A stretch of 7,682 nucleotides of DNA from an uncultured Clostridia bacterium (lineage in GTDB: Bacteria; Bacillota; Clostridia; Christensenellales; CAG-917): positions 1-7,682 of the forward strand of contig USGA01000028.1 in assembly GCA_900554085.1 (NCBI GenBank), in the 5' to 3' direction. Positions 1-6,188 of the stretch are shown piece by piece. The notes beneath the pieces were generated by a model. The model did no database searches. It was not told the origin of the DNA and was given only the letters and a program-made list of their open reading frames with translations. Position numbers and translations under genes: made by a program. Within the stretch, counting starts at the first letter, position 1. Every line of letters begins with the position of its first letter.

Positions 1-513
1 CGCGTCGAACACGACGGCCGCGGGGTCCGCGCCCTCGTTGTGACGGACCACTCGCACGCCCGCACGCTTGCCCCACACCTCCAGTTGCTCGCTGGCAGCG
101 GCGCGGAAAGTATCCGCCGCGGCAACCACGACGCTCTTGCCCTGTTCGGTGAAAAGGTGTGCCAGTTTGCCTATTGCGGTGGTCTTGCCCACGCCGTTGA
201 CGCCCGACAGCAATATTACGAGCGGATAGGAGTACGGTTCCACTTCGTATTCCACGCTTTCCACAAGGATTTGTTTGAGCAGTTCCTTGGCGTCCTCGGG
301 GCGTTTTATGCGCTCCTCGTAAACCCTGTCGCGCAAATCGGCGACGATTTCGGAACTTGCCGCCACGCCCACGTCACCCGCAAGCAACGCTTCCTCGAGA
401 GAGTCGTAGAACTCGTCGTCGAGCGCACGTGCGGAAAAAGCGTAATAAAGTTTTTTGGAAAGATTGTCCTTGGTTTTCCTGATGCCTTCCAGCATCTTGC
501 TGAAAAATCCCAT
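1..513 (-). CDS. ftsY: Signal recognition particle receptor FtsY, N-terminal part (runs off the left edge)
   Basis: FtsY is the membrane-associated SRP receptor GTPase. It pairs with Ffh to hand ribosome-nascent chain complexes to the SecYEG translocon. The visible 171 codons begin MGFFSKMLEGIRKTKDNLSK and contain the helical N domain (about residues 5-90), the G1 P-loop GVNGVGKTT (104-112) followed by AIGKLAH, and the G2 motif DTFRAAASEQLEVWG (134-148). The remaining G domain (DxxGR, TKxD and the C-terminal helices) lies beyond position 1. Residues 1-90 hold no long acidic A domain, as is usual for Bacillota; the short N-terminal amphipathic stretch probably contacts the membrane. The ATG at 511-513 is chosen because AAAGGAG (518-524) precedes it by 4 bases. 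The gene follows smc after a 121-bp gap without a convincing terminator or promoter, so the two are probably co-transcribed. Identification is secure. Confidence 0.97.
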   Translation of the reverse strand, partial: MGFFSKMLEGIRKTKDNLSKKLYYAFSARALDDEFYDSLEEALLAGDVGVAASSEIVADLRDRVYEERIKRPEDAKELLKQILVESVEYEVEPYSYPLVILLSGVNGVGKTTAIGKLAHLFTEQGKSVVVAAADTFRAAASEQLEVWGKRAGVRVVRHNEGADPAAVVFDA

Positions 514-634
514 AATTCTCCTTTACCGCTTTCCCGAATGACGTCGCAAATCGGGTTTAACCGCAACAATTTTGTCTGTCATACGGCATTTTCGGCGCTG
601 TTTCGCCCGGTCGGGAACGCACGCCGCCGCATTG

Positions 635-2458
635 TCATTCCTCGTTGGGCAGGCGTTTCTGCGCTTCCTCGAAAGTGATGGAAACGATTTTCGTCACGCC
701 TTTTTCTTCCATCGTAACACCGAAAATGCTGTCCGCGTGGCGCATCGTGGGCTTACGGTGGGTGATGACGATGAATTGCGTGCGCGCGGAGAACTTCTTG
801 AGGAAGCCCGCGAACACCGCCGCGTTGGTGTCGTCGAGTGCGGCGTCGATTTCGTCGAGCACGCAGAACGGCACGGGGCGCAACATAAGGATTGCGAACA
901 ACAACGCGATTGCGGACAACGTACGTTCTCCGCCGCTGAGCAGCGTGATGTTGCCCAGTCGTTTTCCCGGAGGCTGGACGAATATGTCGATACCCGCCTC
1001 GAGGGGGTCTTCAGTCTCGCTGGTGTCGAGACGGAGGTCGCCTTTGCCGCCCTCGAACAGTTGCGAGAAAACCGTCTGGAAATTCTCCTGAATCTTGGAG
1101 AACGCCTCAAGGAATTTGACGGACATCTCGTCGGTCAGCCTGCGTATGACGGATATGATGTCGTCACGCGCACTCTTGATGTCATCGCGCTGCACCGTCT
1201 GGACGCTGAGGCGCTCCTCGGTCTCCGCGAGAGTTTCCACAGCAAGCAGGTTGACGGGACCGAGACGGTTGATGGATTTCTTGAGTTCGTCGATAGCGGT
1301 TTTCGCCCCGCGTTGCTCGTAGCCCTCAATGCGGTATACGAGCGCGGACTGATAAGTAAGATTGTATTCTTCGAGGATATGCTCCTGCAGGTGACGCATA
1401 TCGGCGTCCACGGTGTCGAGCATACCTTCCGAACGCACTTTTTTCTCGTTCGCGACGGAGCGTTCCTCGGTAAGGCGCGTCCTCTCCGAGTCGAGTTCGA
1501 GCAACTTCTCGGACAGAGCGCGTTTTCTGTCGCCGAGCCCCGCAAGCAATTCTTCGAGTTCGGCGATACGCTTTTTGTCCTCTTCCGAGAACTGAGTCTT
1601 TTCGGGCGCCTTCTTTATCTCGTCAAGGGAATTTTCCGCGGCGGCGAGCGCGGCTTCTATCTCCACTTTCTCGTCCGCCAGTCTGCGCTTGTCGGTACGC
1701 AGACGGTAGAGATTGGTCTCCACGGAATCAATCGCGCTGGAGTGACCCGCAAGTTGCACCTTGAGGTCCATAACTTCGGCGCTGAGCGTCTCGCGCTCGG
1801 ATTTCTGCTCCGAACTCCTGGAGCGCATTTCCATAAGGATATTGCGTTCCTCTTCCCTTTCCTTGACGACGGCTTCGTAGTCGTCGATGGTCTTGATTTT
1901 TTCTGCAAGTTCCGCGATTGCGGACTGCACTTCGCGGTATTCCGCCGCGTTCAAATCTATTTCGCGTTCCAGTTCGGCGACGGCGGCGCGTGCCTGCTCG
2001 TATTTTTCCGCGCTGAGCGAACTGTCAATGCGCAATGCGGAAATCTCTTTGTCGAGTTCGACGACTTTTTCGTCGGAAAGTTCGATGTCGCGCTGATGTT
2101 CCTCGCGCTGACTCTTCAGACGGTTGATGTTGTCGCGTATGCGGTCGACGTTCGCCTTGGCCTGCTCTATCTGCTTTTCCTGCGACAACAGACCGGAATT
2201 CTGAGTGCGGCGACTGCCGCCCGTAATCTCGCCGCCTCTGGCGTAAATCTCGCCGTCCAGCGTGACAATCCTGAATCCCTGGTTGTATTTGCGGTAAAGT
2301 CTTTCGGCGGTGGTCATACCGTCGACGACAACGGTCGTGCCGAGAAGCGCCTGCACGAAAGGATAGAACTTGTTGTCGCACTCCACGAGTTCGCTCGCCA
2401 GACCGAAACTGCCTGGCTCGCTGAGCGCGGGCAGATATTCCGAACGGAGCGACGACAC
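635..2458 (-). CDS. smc: Chromosome segregation protein SMC, C-terminal part (downstream of a frameshift)
   Basis: This frame carries the second half of SMC. It contains the rest of the hinge domain, ending near the glycine-rich ARGGEITGGSRR (fragment residues 73-84), then the returning coiled coil (about 90-400) rich in Glu, Lys, Arg and Ala heptads. Last comes the C-terminal ATPase head: signature LSGGERT (507-513), Walker B FCVLDEID (531-538), D-loop AALDD and H-loop ITHRKPTM. In the dimer this head pairs with the Walker A head from the N-terminal part. It ends at a TGA (635-637). The first in-frame GTG (2456-2458) has no Shine-Dalgarno sequence, and the fragment would start in mid-hinge, so it is not an independent gene. 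It is the continuation of the frame at 2314-4221. Restoring one base near 2460 gives a single 1195-residue SMC, close to the 1186 residues of Bacillus subtilis SMC. Confidence 0.93.
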   Translation of the reverse strand: MSSLRSEYLPALSEPGSFGLASELVECDNKFYPFVQALLGTTVVVDGMTTAERLYRKYNQGFRIVTLDGEIYARGGEITGGSRRTQNSGLLSQEKQIEQAKANVDRIRDNINRLKSQREEHQRDIELSDEKVVELDKEISALRIDSSLSAEKYEQARAAVAELEREIDLNAAEYREVQSAIAELAEKIKTIDDYEAVVKEREEERNILMEMRSRSSEQKSERETLSAEVMDLKVQLAGHSSAIDSVETNLYRLRTDKRRLADEKVEIEAALAAAENSLDEIKKAPEKTQFSEEDKKRIAELEELLAGLGDRKRALSEKLLELDSERTRLTEERSVANEKKVRSEGMLDTVDADMRHLQEHILEEYNLTYQSALVYRIEGYEQRGAKTAIDELKKSINRLGPVNLLAVETLAETEERLSVQTVQRDDIKSARDDIISVIRRLTDEMSVKFLEAFSKIQENFQTVFSQLFEGGKGDLRLDTSETEDPLEAGIDIFVQPPGKRLGNITLLSGGERTLSAIALLFAILMLRPVPFCVLDEIDAALDDTNAAVFAGFLKKFSARTQFIVITHRKPTMRHADSIFGVTMEEKGVTKIVSITFEEAQKRLPNEE

Positions 2459-4221
2459 GCCGTAAGGGGACGGAAAGTAACTCTTCCGTAGCCTTTCTGC
2501 TTGAGGTAAGTGATGAGCGCGGCTGCGTCCTTTTCGGTCTCCACGAGAACGTTCTGGAGTGCGCCGCCGAGGGCGTACTCTATTGCCGATTCGTATCCTT
2601 CGGGAACGCTGATGACTTCCGCCAGCACGCCGAGCACTCTGCCGCCCAGCACGGGGTCGCGGTGCGCGTCCTTCATAAGACGTTTGACCGCGTCCTGGAA
2701 ACCCTCGTAGTCTTCCTTGACGCTCATCAGCAAGCGCAGATTGCCTTCGGCAAGACCGAGTTTTGTGTTGAGGGTGACGACGTCGTCATCGAGGGCGCGG
2801 ATAGCCTCTTCCGCCTCTTTCTTGGCGAAAACCGCTTCGTTGCGCGCGGTGGTAAGGGCCTTGATACGTTCCCTTGCCGCATTGGACGCGCTTTCGCTGA
2901 CCTCGAGCGCCGTATTCTCTTCGGAAAGGCGCGATTTCTTGGAGTTTATGAGTTCGAGAAGATTCTTGCCCCTCTCTTCCTGTATGCTCTTTTCGGTGAT
3001 TATGGAAGTGAGACTGCTGCGCAGTTCGCCCAACTGTTTGATTGCCGCGACATACTCGTCATTCTTGTTTTCGAGGTCGCTCTCCTGTCCCTCGAGCGCG
3101 GTGGACAGTATACCGAGTTTTCTCTGCAGTTCCGACAATTTCTTTTCAACCGCATTGCGAAGGGATATTTCTTCCGTTTTCTTGGCTTCGTCCTTTGAAA
3201 TGAGTTCGTCCGCAATGACGGTTTCCGCGGCGTTGGACTGCAGTTCGGATTTCAGGCGCGCGATTTCCGACTGCAGGTTCGTGACGCGTTCCCTGACGAG
3301 ATTCGCGGTGCCTGCCACCCTTTCCGCGCCGACCTTGAGTTCGAGCAATTCGGCGTTGTACTCCGACTGCAGACGGTCGATACCGCCCGATTCGCGCAGA
3401 CACTCCTCGTATTCCCTGCCGCAACGGGCAAGTTCGGAATCCTTGAGTTCGATATCCGCCTTGTGTCGCAGAATTGCGGCGTTGATATTGTCCTTTATCC
3501 TGCGGTTGTTTTCGTAATTGTAGATATAGAGGTTGACCTCTTGAACCTTCAGTTGTTCGCGCAGTTCCTCGTATTTCCTGGCAGTCTCCGCCTGTTTGCG
3601 GAGAGGCACAAGGCTTCGCTCGATTTCGGCTATGACCTCTTCTATCGATTGCAGGTTCTGATTGGCCCTGTCGAGGTCGCGCATAGCCGCCGTTCTGTCG
3701 GCACGGAACTTGGAAATTCCCGCCGCTTCGTCGAAAACGCCGCGTCTCTCGTCGGGCTTCTGGGACAAAATCTCGTCAACTCTGCCCTGACCGATTATGC
3801 TGTAGCCGTCCTTGCCTATACCGGTATCGTGCATAAGTCCCACGATATCTTTCATACGGCAACGGGAATTGTTTATGTAGTAATCGCTCTGGTTGCTGGC
3901 GTCGAGTTTGCGGGTGATGACCACCTGGTCGAACGAAAGAGAGGGAAAGAGGTCCTTGTCGGTGTTGTCGAAATAAAGTGAAACTTCGCAATAGGACATT
4001 CTGCGGCGGTGTTCGGTGCCGTTGAAAATGACGTCCTGCATTGTTTTGCCTCTGAGAGCCTTCGCGCTCTGCTCGCCGAGAGTCCAGCGGATGGAATCCG
4101 CGACGTTGGACTTACCGCAGCCGTTGGGTCCGATAATGGCGGTGAACCCGTCGCTGAACGGTATTTCGACTTTGTCGGCAAAGGACTTGAAGCCGTAAAG
4201 TTCCAGTTTCTGAAATTTCAC
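2314..4221 (-). CDS. smc: Chromosome segregation protein SMC, N-terminal part (upstream of a frameshift)
   Basis: SMC is the ATPase core of the bacterial condensin (SMC-ScpA-ScpB) that extrudes DNA loops and separates sister chromosomes. The protein starts (V/M)KFQKLELYGFKSFADK, followed by Walker A GPNGCGKS (residues 31-38), the DSIRWTLGEQSAKALRG segment (42-58), the Q-loop region SIIGQGRVDEIL (Q145) and FDEAAGISKF. A long coiled coil (about 175-505) leads to the first part of the hinge (DPVLGGRVLGVLAEVI, then QKGYGRVTFRPL at about 576-586). After Thr587 this frame no longer resembles SMC and stops at 2314-2316; the family sequence resumes in the frame ending at 635. The GTG at 4219-4221 is taken as the start because GGGAG lies 5 bases upstream and the N-terminus then matches the family. 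An in-frame GTG at 4257 has no ribosome binding site. The gene has its own promoter, downstream of the rnc terminator. Confidence 0.93.
   Translation of the reverse strand: MKFQKLELYGFKSFADKVEIPFSDGFTAIIGPNGCGKSNVADSIRWTLGEQSAKALRGKTMQDVIFNGTEHRRRMSYCEVSLYFDNTDKDLFPSLSFDQVVITRKLDASNQSDYYINNSRCRMKDIVGLMHDTGIGKDGYSIIGQGRVDEILSQKPDERRGVFDEAAGISKFRADRTAAMRDLDRANQNLQSIEEVIAEIERSLVPLRKQAETARKYEELREQLKVQEVNLYIYNYENNRRIKDNINAAILRHKADIELKDSELARCGREYEECLRESGGIDRLQSEYNAELLELKVGAERVAGTANLVRERVTNLQSEIARLKSELQSNAAETVIADELISKDEAKKTEEISLRNAVEKKLSELQRKLGILSTALEGQESDLENKNDEYVAAIKQLGELRSSLTSIITEKSIQEERGKNLLELINSKKSRLSEENTALEVSESASNAARERIKALTTARNEAVFAKKEAEEAIRALDDDVVTLNTKLGLAEGNLRLLMSVKEDYEGFQDAVKRLMKDAHRDPVLGGRVLGVLAEVISVPEGYESAIEYALGGALQNVLVETEKDAAALITYLKQKGYGRVTFRPLTACRRSVRNICPRSASQAVSVWRANSWSATTSSILSCRRFSARPLSSTV
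2456..2470 (-). other. Apparent one-base frameshift in smc (hinge domain)
   Basis: SMC homology runs in one frame through GRVTFRPLT (Thr codon at 2461-2463). It continues from the next codons in the -1 frame as VSSLRSEYLPALSE. One extra base restores the frame. A G beside the Thr codon would read FRPL-T-G-VSSLRS, which fits the family pattern TFLPL plus a variable segment. An alternative is a missing C in the CCCC run (2466-2469). I see no canonical -1 slippery heptamer in the reading frame here. A sequencing or assembly error, or a recent mutation, is therefore more likely than programmed frameshifting. Confidence 0.85.
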
Positions 4222-4226
4222 ACTGT

Positions 4227-4231
4227 CTCCC
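4227..4231 (-). promoter_or_regulatory. smc ribosome binding site
   Basis: GGGAG lies 5 bases before the GTG at 4219-4221. It decides the smc start in favour of this GTG over the upstream in-frame GTG at 4257, which has no such site. Its first G is also the last base of the palindrome at 4231-4250. Confidence 0.75.
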
Positions 4232-4250
4232 GTCGTGGCACGCCACGACG
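4231..4250 (-). repeat. 20-bp palindrome in the smc leader, abutting its ribosome binding site
   Basis: On the minus strand CGTCGTGGC, then GT, then GCCACGACG form a perfect inverted repeat of 9-bp arms. In RNA this would be an 8-bp GC-rich stem with a CGUG loop. It lies between the predicted smc transcription start (about 4268) and the GGGAG at 4227-4231, and its last base is the first G of that site. It could be a protein operator or a translation-tuning hairpin. There is no U-tract, so it is not an intrinsic terminator. Confidence 0.7.
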
Positions 4251-4274
4251 CCCGCACATCGCGCGGACGAAAGA

Positions 4275-4303
4275 ATTATAGCATATGCGTTTGCCTTGCA
4301 CAA
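4275..4303 (-). promoter_or_regulatory. Predicted sigma-A promoter of smc (extended -10)
   Basis: On the minus strand a perfect -10 box TATAAT (4275-4280) is preceded by TGC, giving the extended TGn motif. TTGTGC (4298-4303, three of six bases match TTGACA) lies 17 bp upstream as the -35. The predicted start is near 4268, giving a leader of about 47 bases before the smc GTG. The promoter follows the rnc terminator, so smc and probably ftsY form their own transcription unit. The strong extended -10 would compensate for the weak -35. Confidence 0.75.
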
Positions 4304-4315
4304 GCAAAAATCGGA

Positions 4316-4340
4316 ATGTTTCACAAAATCCGTGAAACAT
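4316..4340. repeat. Inverted repeat with parS-like arms, upstream of the smc promoter
   Basis: ATGTTTCAC and GTGAAACAT are perfect 9-bp inverted arms separated by 7 bases (AAAATCC on the plus strand). The inner eight bases of the arms, TGTTTCAC and GTGAAACA, are exactly the two halves of the ParB-binding site parS (TGTTTCACGTGAAACA), here split by the spacer. The repeat lies about 12 bp upstream of the smc -35. It could be an operator or a second weak terminator-like hairpin after rnc, since TCCGATTTTT follows on the minus strand. Whether ParB binds the split form is unknown. Confidence 0.7.
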
Positions 4341-4344
4341 AGCA

Positions 4345-4380
4345 AATTATAAATAAAACCGCGTTTGCGCTACGCGGTTT
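4345..4380 (-). terminator. Intrinsic terminator of the rnc transcript
   Basis: On the minus strand AAACCGCGT (4372-4380) and ACGCGGTTT (4356-4364) form a perfect 9-bp stem with the 7-base loop AGCGCAA. A U-rich tail reading TATTTATAATTT (4344-4355) follows. It begins 40 bases after the rnc stop codon and separates the rpmF-plsX-rnc transcript from smc. Confidence 0.85.
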
Positions 4381-4420
4381 CGGCTTGGATTCTCCACTGT
4401 TTTCAGTAGAAATGCGAACT

Positions 4421-5122
4421 TTAACGGTCTTTGCGCGTCTTGCCGCCGCGCGGTCCCGCGCCTGCCGCAAGCACCGAAAGAGCGCTTTTCGCCGCCGCCT
4501 GTTGAGCCGCTCTTTTGCTGCTGCCGCAACCCTCTCCGCGCACAACTCCGTCCAGCAGAACCGCGTACCCGTACACAGGCGCGTGGGAGGCGCCCGTGCG
4601 CGTCAATTCTTTGTAGTCTACGGAAAGTCCGCGCTTCTGCGCATATTCGTTGAGCGCCGTTTTGGGGTCACGCGCGTACGGATTGCGCTCCGCTTTTTCC
4701 ATTTCGTCGCCGAGAATGTAAAGCACGAATTTTTCAGCCGCTTCCATACCGCCGTCCAGACAGATTGCGGCGGCAACCGCCTCGACAACGTCGGATTTTA
4801 CGGAGGAATGTTCGCCGACGCCCGCTTTTGTCTCCGCCTCGCCGAGGCGTATGAACTCCGACAGACCGATTCTGTCCGCAGCCGCGGCAAGGGGTTTCTC
4901 GCTGACGATGCGGGCGCGCAGGCGCGTGAGCACTCCTTCCCCCTCTTCGGGGAACAATTCGTAAAGCCTGCGGGCGACCACATAACCGACTACGCTGTCG
5001 CCCAGAAACTCGAGTTTCTGATAGTTGTCGTGCGAGGCCGAAGAATGCGTCAAAGCGCGCTCGAGGAGCGCGCCGTCACGGAAAGCATAGCCTATAACGT
5101 TGTATATTTCGTTATTGTGCAT
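4421..5122 (-). CDS. rnc: Ribonuclease III
   Basis: RNase III is a cytoplasmic Mg-dependent endonuclease that cuts double-stranded RNA and processes the 30S rRNA precursor. From the ATG at 5120-5122 the protein has 233 residues. The catalytic domain has HSSASHDNYQKLEFLGDS (26-43), with E38 and D42 of the signature helix. The second metal site lies in SDVVEAVAAAICLD, with D111 and E114. These match E. coli E41, D45, D114 and E117. The position matching E. coli E38 is Gln35, as in many eukaryotic RNase III domains. A dsRNA-binding domain follows (DPKTALNEYAQKRGL to SSKRAAQQAAAKSAL, about 152-215), then a basic tail ending TRKDR. The start overlaps the last 11 bases of plsX and has no clear Shine-Dalgarno sequence, which suggests translational coupling. 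An upstream in-frame start at 5170 would add 16 unrelated residues inside plsX and is rejected. Confidence 0.96.
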   Translation of the reverse strand: MHNNEIYNVIGYAFRDGALLERALTHSSASHDNYQKLEFLGDSVVGYVVARRLYELFPEEGEGVLTRLRARIVSEKPLAAAADRIGLSEFIRLGEAETKAGVGEHSSVKSDVVEAVAAAICLDGGMEAAEKFVLYILGDEMEKAERNPYARDPKTALNEYAQKRGLSVDYKELTRTGASHAPVYGYAVLLDGVVRGEGCGSSKRAAQQAAAKSALSVLAAGAGPRGGKTRKDR

Positions 5123-6140
5123 CGGGTTCGGATTCGCCAACCGCGCGCACGTAAGCGCGTATCTTTTCAACGACGCCCGACTTGGCGAGTTTGCGCGCCT
5201 GCAGTATCGCGGCGCACACGGATTTTCTTTTCGCCGCGCCGTGCGCCTTGACCACGACTTTGTTCAAGCCGAGGAAACAGGCTCCGCCTTGCGAATTGTA
5301 GTCCATTTTGTTCTTCACGCCTTTGAGAACGGGCTTGAGCATAAGCGCGCCGAGTTTCGCACGCAATCCGCCCTTTTTGATGCCGTCCATAAGCACGGAG
5401 AATATTGCGCCCGCCGTACCTTCGGCGGATTTGAGAGCGATGTTGCCGTTGAATCCGTCCGACACCACCACGTCGAAGTCTCCCGACAACAGGTCGCGCG
5501 CCTCGCAATTGCCCCTGAAATCGATGTGCGGGCACTCGGAAAGCAGCGCGTACGCCTCCTTGTTGAGTTCGTTGCCCTTTTTCGCTTCCGCTCCGTTGCT
5601 GAGCAAACCCACGACAGGTTTGACGGTATCGGTCACCGCCGAAGAAAAAGCGCTTGCCATAATGGCGAAATGCAGAAGATTGAGAGGTTTGCAGTCGACG
5701 TTGGCGCCGCAGTCGCAAAGAATGACGGGTTTGCCCTTGACGGTGGGAAGAGAAGGCGCGAGCGCGGGACGGGAAACACCTTTTATCCTGCCCACTTTCA
5801 TATACGCGCCGACAAGCACCGCACCGGTTGCGCCCGTGGATACGAACGCCTGGGCATCGTCGTCGGTCGCCAGCAACTCCAATCCCTTTACGAGCGAACT
5901 CTCTTTTTTGGTGCGGACAGCGTCCGTCGGGACGTCGTTGTTGGTGACGACATCGGGGGCGTGAACGACGGTGAGACGGGACGCGTCGTAACTCTGCCCT
6001 TTGAGGACGTCGGCAATACGGTTTTCGTCACCCGTGAGGACGACGGTCAGACTGCTCTTTGCGTTCAGGGCGTCTATTGCGCCGAGGACGGTTTCCTCGG
6101 GGGAGTAATCCCCGCTGAATGCGTCAACGATAACTTTCAT
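5112..6140 (-). CDS. plsX: Phosphate acyltransferase PlsX
   Basis: PlsX is a peripheral membrane enzyme that converts acyl-ACP and phosphate to acyl phosphate. PlsY then uses the product to acylate glycerol-3-phosphate, the first step of phospholipid synthesis in most Bacillota. The 342-residue protein has the family landmarks in order: KVIVDAFSGDYSPEE (2-16; family form DAMGGDxAP), FVSTGATGAVLVGA (99-112; family form SAGNTGAL), LCDCGANVDCKPLNLLHFAIM (141-161), KKGNELNKEAYALL (187-200), FRGNCEARDLL (208-218), VSDGFNGNIALKSAEG (226-241) and the C-terminal YNSQGGACFLGLNKVVVKAHG (281-301). The length is normal. Upstream of the ATG at 6138-6140 there is no Shine-Dalgarno sequence, and a terminator-like hairpin stands between it and rpmF. 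I see no FapR-type operator. The coding sequence overlaps rnc by 11 bases. Divergence at the two glycine motifs is moderate; the assignment is secure. Confidence 0.96.
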   Translation of the reverse strand: MKVIVDAFSGDYSPEETVLGAIDALNAKSSLTVVLTGDENRIADVLKGQSYDASRLTVVHAPDVVTNNDVPTDAVRTKKESSLVKGLELLATDDDAQAFVSTGATGAVLVGAYMKVGRIKGVSRPALAPSLPTVKGKPVILCDCGANVDCKPLNLLHFAIMASAFSSAVTDTVKPVVGLLSNGAEAKKGNELNKEAYALLSECPHIDFRGNCEARDLLSGDFDVVVSDGFNGNIALKSAEGTAGAIFSVLMDGIKKGGLRAKLGALMLKPVLKGVKNKMDYNSQGGACFLGLNKVVVKAHGAAKRKSVCAAILQARKLAKSGVVEKIRAYVRAVGESEPDAQ

Positions 6141-6149
6141 AGTGCGAAT

Positions 6150-6178
6150 TTAACAAAAGAGAGCGACTGCTCGCTCTC
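6150..6178 (-). terminator. Terminator-like hairpin between rpmF and plsX
   Basis: On the minus strand GAGAGCGA (6171-6178), loop GCAG and TCGCTCTC (6159-6166) form a perfect 8-bp stem followed by TTTTGTTAA. It begins 10 bases after the rpmF stop codon and ends just before plsX. It has the form of an intrinsic terminator. The T-run is interrupted and plsX has no visible promoter of its own, so partial termination (attenuation of plsX-rnc relative to rpmF) is more likely than a complete stop. Confidence 0.7.
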
Positions 6179-6188
6179 CGAAGCGTAA

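Noticed and set aside
523..582. A 19-codon minus-strand frame between smc and ftsY (MTDKIVAVKPDLRRHSGKR), whose TAA overlaps the ftsY ribosome binding site
   Set aside because: The stop overlap resembles translational coupling, but no ribosome binding site precedes its ATG, it matches no known leader peptide I recognise, and a frame this short is expected by chance.
514..634. Possible promoter or terminator in the smc-ftsY gap
   Set aside because: Only short GC-rich repeats such as CCCG-AC-CGGG are visible, with no U-tract and no -10/-35 pair at suitable spacing. Only the ftsY ribosome binding site is convincing.
2456..2475. Programmed -1 frameshifting in smc
   Set aside because: No X-XXY-YYZ heptamer lies in the reading frame at the break, and SMC is not known to be recoded. 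A base error or recent mutation explains it more simply, though the sequence alone cannot exclude recoding.
572..2491. A 639-codon open frame on the plus strand opposite smc
   Set aside because: It is antisense to a clear SMC coding sequence, has no recognisable domain and is composed of reverse-complement codons of SMC. Rarity of TTA, CTA and TCA codons in the real gene leaves the antisense frame free of stops.
5123..5170. Longer rnc starting at 5170
   Set aside because: It would add 16 residues that do not fit the RNase III N-terminus and deepen the overlap with plsX to 59 bases, with no ribosome binding site.
4385..5251. A 288-codon open frame on the plus strand opposite rnc
   Set aside because: It is antisense to a secure RNase III gene, is rich in Arg and low-complexity shadow composition, and overlaps the rnc-plsX junction.
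5100..6188. A 362-codon open frame on the plus strand opposite plsX
   Set aside because: It is an antisense shadow of plsX with the same codon-bias explanation, no family resemblance and no supporting start signals.
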